The notes beneath the pieces were generated by a model, which searched no databases, was not told where the DNA came from, and saw only the letters and a list, made by a program, of their open reading frames with translations. Position numbers and translations under genes: made by a program. A DNA stretch of 45,683 nt, taken from assembly GCF_003999195.1 (NCBI RefSeq), contig NZ_RJVR01000244.1, positions 1 through 45,683 of the forward strand, written 5' to 3'. Source of the stretch: Streptomyces soli (GTDB lineage: Bacteria; Actinomycetota; Actinomycetes; Streptomycetales; Streptomycetaceae). Positions 40,576-45,683 of the stretch are shown here, piece after piece (positions within the stretch are counted from its first letter, which is position 1; the number at the start of each line of letters is the position of its first letter).

Positions 40576-43155
40576 ATGAGCCATGCAGCCCCCGCGCAGA
40601 GCGCGGGGTCCACACCGATAGCCTCGCCGGGCGGCCTCAGCCACCGGCAGATCCTCACCATTCTCAGCGGCCTGTTGCTGGGCATGTTCCTGGCCGCGCT
40701 CGACCAGACCATCGTCAGTACGTCCATCCGGACCATCGCGGACGATCTGCACGGCCTCAGCCAGCAGGCCTGGGCCACCACCGCGTATCTGATCACCTCG
40801 ACGATCTCGACACCGCTGTACGGCAAGCTGTCCGACCTCCATGGCCGCAAGCCCTACTTTCTGGGCGCGATCAGCGTCTTCATCATCGGCTCCACACTGT
40901 GCACTTTCTCGACCTCGATGGCCGAACTGGCCTGGTTCCGGGCCTTCCAGGGCATCGGCGCCGGTGGTCTGATGTCACTCGCGTTGGCGATCATCGGTGA
41001 CATCGTCTCGCCCCGCGAACGCGCCCGTTACCAGGGCTACATGCTCGCAACATTCGGCGTCGCCAGTGTGGGCGGACCGCTGATCGGCGGTTTCCTCGCG
41101 GGGACGAACAGCATCCTGGGCATCGTCGGCTGGCGGTGGGTCTTCCTGGTCAATGTGCCCATCGGCATCATCGCGCTGTTCGTCGTCGCCAAGGTGCTCA
41201 ACATCCCGCACACCCGCCGAGCGTCCCGCATCGACTGGTGGGGTGCGCTCACCCTCATCATCGGTGTGGTGCCGCTGCTGCTCGTCGCCGAGCAGGGCCG
41301 TGGCTGGGGCTGGGGCTCGACGCGGTCCCTCACCTGCTACGCGATCGGCGCGGTCGGCATCATCGTCTGGATCTTCGTCGAGCGCTGGATGGGCGACGCC
41401 GCACTGATCCCGATGCGCCTGTTCCGCATCCCGATCTTCAGCCTGACCAGCCTGGCCGGGGTACTGATCGGTATGGGCATGTTCGGCGGCATGCTGGTGA
41501 TCCCGCAGTACCTGCAGATCGTCAAGGGCGCCAGTGCCACCAAGTCGGGCCTGGAGATGCTGCCGTTGATGGCTGGCATGATCGTCGCTTCGATCGCCTC
41601 CGGTCAGGTCACCTCCAAGACCGGCCGGTACAAGATTTTCCCGATCGTCGGCAGCGCCCTGATGGTCGCCGCGATGGCGCTCTTCTACTTCAGGGTCGTG
41701 TGGGACACGCCGCTGTGGCAGACCATGGTCTACATGGCCGTCTTCGGCCTGGGCCTGGGCGGCTGTATGCAGACGCTGGTCCTGGCGGTGCAGAACGCGG
41801 TACCACTCAAGGACATGGGTGTGGCGACCTCCTCGTCCACCTTCTTCCGGCAGATGGGCGGCACCGCCGGTACGGCGATCTTCCTCTCGGTGCTCTTCAG
41901 CACGGTCAGCGGCAAGATCGCCTCGGCGTTCACCGCGGCCGCGTCCACCGCGAGTTTCAAGGCCGCGCTGAGGGATCCGGCAGTGCTGGCGGACCCGGCG
42001 AACAAGCCGGTGCTGAGCATGCTCAAGGGCGGCTCCAGCGGCAGTTCCACCAGCGTCCTCAGTGACTCCTCCTTCATCCAGAAGCTGGACCCTCGCCTGG
42101 CCGAACCCTTCAAAGCGGGCTTCGCGGACGCCATGCACACGGTGTTCCTGCTCGCCGCGATCGTGATGGTCGTCGCCTTCGTTGTGATCCTGTTCATCAA
42201 GGAGGTACCACTTCGGAAGATCTCCGCGCTGGAGGCGCGCGCCGCCGAGGCGGCGGATGCGGCGGCGCCGCAGCCCGAGCAGGAGCAGGTCGGCGTGGGC
42301 GCCGAAGCCGCGCAGCCGCAGCCGCAGCCGCAGCCGCAGCCGGTGGCAGCCTTCGCCTCGTCGGGCGGCGATGACGTCGCAGTGGCCGGCACCGCCGCCG
42401 TCCACGGCTACGCGCGGGGCTCCGACGGCACGCCGGTGGCCACCGCCACGCTGACCCTGATCTCCCTCACCGGACAGCAGCTCGGCCGCGCCGCCGCCCA
42501 GGCCGACGGCAGCTACACCCTTCCGGTGCCAGGCTCCGGTTCGTATGTCCTGATCGCGGCCGCCGACGGCTGCCAGCCGCAGGCGTCCACCGTCACGGTC
42601 GGCCAGGAGCCGGTGTCGTACGACGTGTTGCTGTCCGCGAGCGGTGGGCTCACAGGCGTCGTGACCAGCGCGCTGGACGACCTGCCCGTCGAGGGCGCGA
42701 TAGTTGTGGTGACCGATGTCCGGGGCGAGGTGCTGGCTACCGGCAAGACGGACGCGGGCGGTGGCTTCGCCTTCGCCGAACTGCCGGCGGGCGACTTCAC
42801 GGTCGCGGTCAATGCCGCCGGTTGCCGGCCCACCGCCCGCCTTGTCGAGGTCGGCGGTGCCGGGAAGACCCGGGTGGAGATCGTCCTGCAGGCGGGTGCC
42901 CAACTGCAGGGCTCCGTCCGGGCCGGTGCCGATCACCGCCCGCTCGCCGATGCCCGGCTGACCCTGCTCGACGCGGCCGGGAACGTCGTCGGCACCGCCA
43001 TCAGCGGCCCGGACGGCGCATATGCGTTCACCGACCTCGACGCGGGCGGGTACTCGCTCATCGCCAGTGGTTACCCCCCGGTGGCCACCGCCGTCACGCT
43101 CGAGGGTGGCGGAGCCAAGGGCTTCGACGTGGAGCTGAGCCACCCCGAAAGGTGA
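40576..43155 (+). CDS. DHA2-type MFS exporter fused to three carboxypeptidase-regulatory-like domains
   Basis: The 859-residue product has 14 predicted membrane helices (residues about 20-550) with DHA2 signatures: MFLAALDQTIVSTSIRTIA, LYGKLSDLHGRKPYF (motif A), RAFQGIGAGGLMSLALAII and GPLIGGFLAGT (motif C). After the last helix (AMHTVFLLAAIVMVVAFVVI) comes a low-complexity linker with (PQ)n at about residue 578. Three beta-sandwich repeats follow at about 606-688, 689-774 and 775-857, each with a GxVxx...P(V/L)xxAxxxxxD...G...T-D--G-(F/Y) pattern typical of CarboxypepD_reg domains. The MarR gene precedes it by 4 nt, so transport of a toxic compound under MarR control is likely. Confidence 0.88.
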   Translation: MSHAAPAQSAGSTPIASPGGLSHRQILTILSGLLLGMFLAALDQTIVSTSIRTIADDLHGLSQQAWATTAYLITSTISTPLYGKLSDLHGRKPYFLGAISVFIIGSTLCTFSTSMAELAWFRAFQGIGAGGLMSLALAIIGDIVSPRERARYQGYMLATFGVASVGGPLIGGFLAGTNSILGIVGWRWVFLVNVPIGIIALFVVAKVLNIPHTRRASRIDWWGALTLIIGVVPLLLVAEQGRGWGWGSTRSLTCYAIGAVGIIVWIFVERWMGDAALIPMRLFRIPIFSLTSLAGVLIGMGMFGGMLVIPQYLQIVKGASATKSGLEMLPLMAGMIVASIASGQVTSKTGRYKIFPIVGSALMVAAMALFYFRVVWDTPLWQTMVYMAVFGLGLGGCMQTLVLAVQNAVPLKDMGVATSSSTFFRQMGGTAGTAIFLSVLFSTVSGKIASAFTAAASTASFKAALRDPAVLADPANKPVLSMLKGGSSGSSTSVLSDSSFIQKLDPRLAEPFKAGFADAMHTVFLLAAIVMVVAFVVILFIKEVPLRKISALEARAAEAADAAAPQPEQEQVGVGAEAAQPQPQPQPQPVAAFASSGGDDVAVAGTAAVHGYARGSDGTPVATATLTLISLTGQQLGRAAAQADGSYTLPVPGSGSYVLIAAADGCQPQASTVTVGQEPVSYDVLLSASGGLTGVVTSALDDLPVEGAIVVVTDVRGEVLATGKTDAGGGFAFAELPAGDFTVAVNAAGCRPTARLVEVGGAGKTRVEIVLQAGAQLQGSVRAGADHRPLADARLTLLDAAGNVVGTAISGPDGAYAFTDLDAGGYSLIASGYPPVATAVTLEGGGAKGFDVELSHPER
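42310..42342 (+). repeat. (CAGCCG)n linker repeat
   Basis: Five or so CAGCCG units encode alternating Pro-Gln in the linker between the MFS part and the C-terminal domains. It is a candidate length-variable site. Confidence 0.65.
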
Positions 43156-43166
43156 CCTTCCAGTGA

Positions 43167-43209
43167 AAGGCCGGCCCGTACGTGCAGCACAGACGTACGG
43201 GCCGGCCTT
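43167..43209. terminator. Long perfect-stem terminator
   Basis: Bases 43167-43183 pair with 43193-43209 without mismatch: 17 bp around a 9-nt loop, beginning AAGGCCGGCC and ending GGCCGGCCTT. It starts 11 nt after the exporter stop codon and should end the marR operon. Confidence 0.9.
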
Positions 43210-43423
43210 CCCATCAGCCACCACCGACAGCCGACGGTCCCACTCTCTACGCTCAACCACCAGAAAGGTGTCGCGGTCGCGCCAGACTGTCGTGGTGGCG
43301 CTGTCGATGGCCACTGCCCGCTCGGTGGCCCCGCGTATCGCGTGGGCCCGCATGTGCGCACGCAGGGCGAAACCCCGTCGGCCGACGGAGTGAAGCTGTT
43401 CGAGACGGGGCTGTGCGTCGCCG

Positions 43424-43560
43424 GGGCCGACCCCGCCGTCACCTAGCGCGTCGGCAACAGCGTCGAGGGCCTCCTCCCCCGCTACGCCAAATGCCTCTAC
43501 GACCGGCAATCCATCAACGACCAACGCATTGAACGACCTGGGCAAGATGAGCCTGAATCA
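43424..43560 (+). pseudogene. Tyrosine recombinase (integrase) C-terminal remnant
   Basis: The forward frame reads ADPAVT, a TAG stop at 43443-43445, then RVGNSVEGLLPRYAKCLYD and RQSINDQRIE. This is the end of streptomycete phage or plasmid integrases (A-RAGHSVEVLLTRYAKCLDG and I-NRRIE). The catalytic Arg, His and Tyr region is gone except for the Y in RYAKCL. No attachment site or excisionase was found. Confidence 0.5.
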
Positions 43561-44124
43561 GCAGACGCCCGAGCCGCTGATGCGGGTGGAGCAGCTGGAC
43601 GAGGTGCTCCGGGCGGGGCAGGAGGAGCACGCGTGTCCGCAAGACGATGGCCCTGCACCTGTTCCGCACCCGCGACCTGCCTGTCGTCGCGTGCCAGCAG
43701 AACCACGCGGCGACCCGGTGCTGACTCCTCCGCGCCGGGGCTCCCATCGGTGCCTCCGGCGCAGTGCCGACCGTCCGCGCGGCAGCCGGCGGCCCGCCGG
43801 ATACGCGCGGCGCCGACGCGGAGCGCGTGGACCCCGACGCGGTGGGAGGCGGCCCGGTCGGCTCAAGGACCTCCTGAAGACGCTGGCGCGCGAGTTCGCA
43901 TGGGCAGTCAGGCACCCCGACCAGTGGTCCATACCTGTCTCCGGGGAAGTGAACTTCCCTTGGCGAGGGCCTGTCAATGACCGCGCAGCGCCTTACGCCG
44001 AAGCCGGGCACCGCGCGCCCGACGCCTCGGGCCGGCGTGGACAATGGCCGGAGCCGGCCCGGGGCGACGTACGCGACGCGGGGCCGGAGTCCGATGTGTT
44101 TCGTGGCCTCGAGGAGTCCGGTCC
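43561..44124. other. Gap, mostly uninformative
   Basis: Several open frames exist but show no family signature. A small palindrome (43944-43959) lies inside it, and the last part should hold the promoter and ribosome-binding site of the ABC ATPase gene (GAGGAG at 44111-44116). Codon composition suggests decayed DNA. Confidence 0.4.
43944..43959. promoter_or_regulatory. Palindrome GGGAAGT-GA-ACTTCCC
   Basis: A perfect 7-bp inverted repeat with a 2-nt centre lies about 165 nt before the ABC ATPase gene. It may be an operator; no nearby regulator gene is seen. Confidence 0.4.
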
Positions 44125-44850
44125 GTGGGCGTACCGCTGTTGCAATTGAAGGGCGTCAGCCGCACGTACGACCGGCGGGAGGTGCTGCACCGGATCGACC
44201 TGTCGCTGGGAGCGGGTGAGTGCGTCGCGCTGCTCGGCCACAACGGGTCGGGGAAGTCGACCTTGCTGCGCATAGCCGCCGCCCGGGACAGACCGACGAC
44301 GGGGACGGTCACGTTCGACGGGCTGCCGATGGACGAGAACGATCCGCGGGTACGGGCGCGTGTGGCGGTCGTCGGGGACACGGCGGCGTGCTATCCGGAT
44401 CTCACCGTCCGGGAGCACCTTCAGCTGGTGGCGGTCGCACACGGGGTGGAGGGCGCGGCGGAGTGGATCGACCATGTGCTCGCCGAGCGGCTGCTGAGCG
44501 GGCACGCGCACGCCCTGCCGTCGGCGTTGTCGTCGGGGCAGCTGCAGTCGCTGCTGCTGGCGTCGGCGCTCGTACGGCCCCGGGACCTGCTGCTGCTCGA
44601 CGAACCCGAGCAGCGGCTGGACCCCGGCGCCCGGCGGCGGCTGGCCGATCTGATCACGGCGGAGACCGACGAGGGGGTGGGCGTGCTGCTGGTCACCCAC
44701 CACGCGGAACTCGCCCGCTCGGTCGCGAGCCGGGTGCTGGTGCTGCGCGAGGGCAGGATTGTCGCTGACGGGACGCCCGAGGACGTACTGGCCGGCCCGG
44801 ACGCCGCGGGCGACTCGTGGCTGGCGGGCATAGAGAGCGAGGCCAAGTGA
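44125..44850 (+). CDS. ABC transporter ATPase
   Basis: The 241-residue cytoplasmic ATPase has Walker A GHNGSGKST near residue 40, a degenerate signature SSGQLQSLLLASAL in place of LSGGQ, Walker B LLLLDEPEQRLD, and an H-loop in VTHHAELA. The start is GTG 44125, with GAGGAG 8 nt upstream. The weak signature motif (SSGQ) is noteworthy, as is the LDEPEQRLD where most have LDEPTSGLD. Its stop overlaps the start of the membrane protein gene, so the two form one transporter of the heterodimeric-partner type common in lantibiotic or natural-product export loci. Substrate unknown. Confidence 0.85.
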   Translation: MGVPLLQLKGVSRTYDRREVLHRIDLSLGAGECVALLGHNGSGKSTLLRIAAARDRPTTGTVTFDGLPMDENDPRVRARVAVVGDTAACYPDLTVREHLQLVAVAHGVEGAAEWIDHVLAERLLSGHAHALPSALSSGQLQSLLLASALVRPRDLLLLDEPEQRLDPGARRRLADLITAETDEGVGVLLVTHHAELARSVASRVLVLREGRIVADGTPEDVLAGPDAAGDSWLAGIESEAK

Positions 44851-45683
44851 GTACGGTCACTCAGCCGACCGAGGAGCGCGCGGCCGACTGGTCCGCGGAG
44901 GACGACTGGACCGCCGAGACGCTGCGGCTGCTGCGCGAGCTGCGGGCACCGCACCGGCGGCGACGGGCCGGTCAGATCGGGTACGTCGTCTACTGCGTGC
45001 TGCTGCTGGCCGTCGTATGGGGCGTGCTGCCCAGCATGGGCCTGTTCCTGCAGGCGTCGATGGGCGCCGACTACACCGGTCACGGTCCGGCGATCCTGGC
45101 GGCATTGCCCGCCGGGATCGCCGCGCTCACGGTGGGGTGCCTGCTGCTGGGTGCCCGGGACGGTCTGTGGCGGGGGCCGGTGGTGCCGCCGCGCGAGAGC
45201 GTCGACTGGCTGCTGGCGCAGCCGGTGCGGATCGGGCGTGTGCTGCGGCCGTGGTTCTGGATGTCGTGCGCGGCGGCGCTGGGCGCCGGGGTGCTGGCCG
45301 CCGCGATCGGCATGGTCGCGCTGGGGCTGACGGTCAAGGTGGAGCTGCCGGCTGGGTTCGCCTGGTGCCTCACCGGGGCGACGTGCGTGCCGCTGCTCGC
45401 GACGGCTCTCGGGGTCGCGGTCGAGAACAGTACGCGGGTGGCGGGCTGGGTGCGGGCGCTGACTCCGTACGCGTCCTTCGTGGTCCTGGCGCTCGCCGGG
45501 CAGAGCGCGCTGGCCGCCGACGGGCATGCCGTGCCGTGGCTGGAGCGGGTCGAGCTGTGGTCCGGGCCGTGGGGCTGGGCGGGGCTGGCGGCGCTGTCCC
45601 CCACGCCGGCCGCGGTGCCCGGCGGACCGGTCGCTGCCGGCCTGCTGTCGGCGCTGACCGCCGGCTGCTTGCTGCTCGCGCAC
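44847..45683 (+). CDS. ABC transporter membrane protein, partial at right edge
   Basis: The frame starts with GTG 44847 (GTGA overlap with the ATPase gene) and stays open to the end of the window, 279 codons so far. A charged N-terminus (about 40 residues, with an LLRELRAPHRRRRAG segment) precedes several membrane helices. Streptomycete proteins with this N-terminus and hydrophobic profile usually sit next to such ATPases. The C-terminal end lies outside the window, so length and family cannot be fixed. Confidence 0.75.
   Translation, partial: MSTVTQPTEERAADWSAEDDWTAETLRLLRELRAPHRRRRAGQIGYVVYCVLLLAVVWGVLPSMGLFLQASMGADYTGHGPAILAALPAGIAALTVGCLLLGARDGLWRGPVVPPRESVDWLLAQPVRIGRVLRPWFWMSCAAALGAGVLAAAIGMVALGLTVKVELPAGFAWCLTGATCVPLLATALGVAVENSTRVAGWVRALTPYASFVVLALAGQSALAADGHAVPWLERVELWSGPWGWAGLAALSPTPAAVPGGPVAAGLLSALTAGCLLLAH

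Noticed and set aside
40975..43545. Reverse-strand open frame of 856 codons opposite the MFS exporter
   Set aside because: Composition-driven shadow. Its reading is rich in Asp/Arg/Gly without family pattern.
43561..44124. Forward frame of about 200 codons leading into the ABC ATPase region
   Set aside because: It is Pro/Arg/Gly-rich without family likeness, and ends in a different frame from the ATPase gene. Only the GTG at 44125 has a good ribosome-binding site.
1..45683. CRISPR arrays, tRNA or rRNA genes
   Set aside because: No regularly spaced direct repeats with unique spacers were seen, and no T-arm plus acceptor-stem pattern of a tRNA or rRNA signature was found by eye.

Overview
The window looks like a stretch of Streptomyces (or close actinomycete) chromosome. 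It has very high G+C with a strong third-position GC bias, frequent GTG starts, 1-4 nt stop/start overlaps inside operons, and typical actinomycete families (Rip3-like site-2 protease with CBS domains, SpoIIE-type PP2C, DUF3040, FadR/GntR regulators, sugar ABC transporters without their own ATPase). Decayed fragments of several insertion-sequence families and of ordinary genes lie in nearly every long gap, which suggests a variable chromosome arm rather than the core.

Layout. 1-8.5 kb: small stress or regulatory genes (DUF3040-like, SixA phosphatase coupled to a cysteinyl-tRNA-synthetase-like protein, stand-alone Lrp/AsnC effector domain, site-2 protease with CBS pair, ABM-like and SRPBCC proteins, PP2C phosphatase), mixed with broken CBS, DUF2267, SpoIIE-ATPase, IS110 and ISL3 fragments. 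8.5-22.2 kb: a complete alpha-galactoside and galactose catabolic locus. A secreted GH27 alpha-galactosidase with a lectin-like propeller tail is followed by a second transcription unit: sugar-binding lipoprotein, two permeases, cytoplasmic GH36 alpha-galactosidase, SDR (probable galactose dehydrogenase), FadR/GntR regulator, galactonate dehydratase, aldose-epimerase-like protein, KDPGal aldolase, SMP-30 lactonase and a PfkB sugar-acid kinase. These genes together encode the De Ley-Doudoroff route. The two promoters share an AATTAGTAATT palindrome at the same distance from the -35 element.

22.4-31.1 kb: a TetR/SDR divergent pair with twin operators, a partly decayed SDR-VOC-SDR-SnoaL-aldehyde dehydrogenase group, a TetR and an MFS exporter that overlap tail to tail, a collapsed MFS gene, an IS630 remnant and a BBE-type FAD oxidase. 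32.2-37.2 kb: a tightly coupled operon of amino-acid-type binding lipoprotein, a single-chain permease-ATPase fusion, RidA, acetamidase/formamidase and a FadR regulator, with a candidate TGGT-N3-ACCA operator at the promoter. 37.2-45.7 kb: a doubly frameshifted lipoprotein, a spermidine-synthase-like protein, SulP and CrcB fragments, a MarR regulator with an MFS exporter that carries three carboxypeptidase-regulatory-like domains, an integrase remnant, and an ABC ATPase with a membrane partner that runs off the right edge.

All calls come from reading the sequence and from family knowledge. No database search was run.
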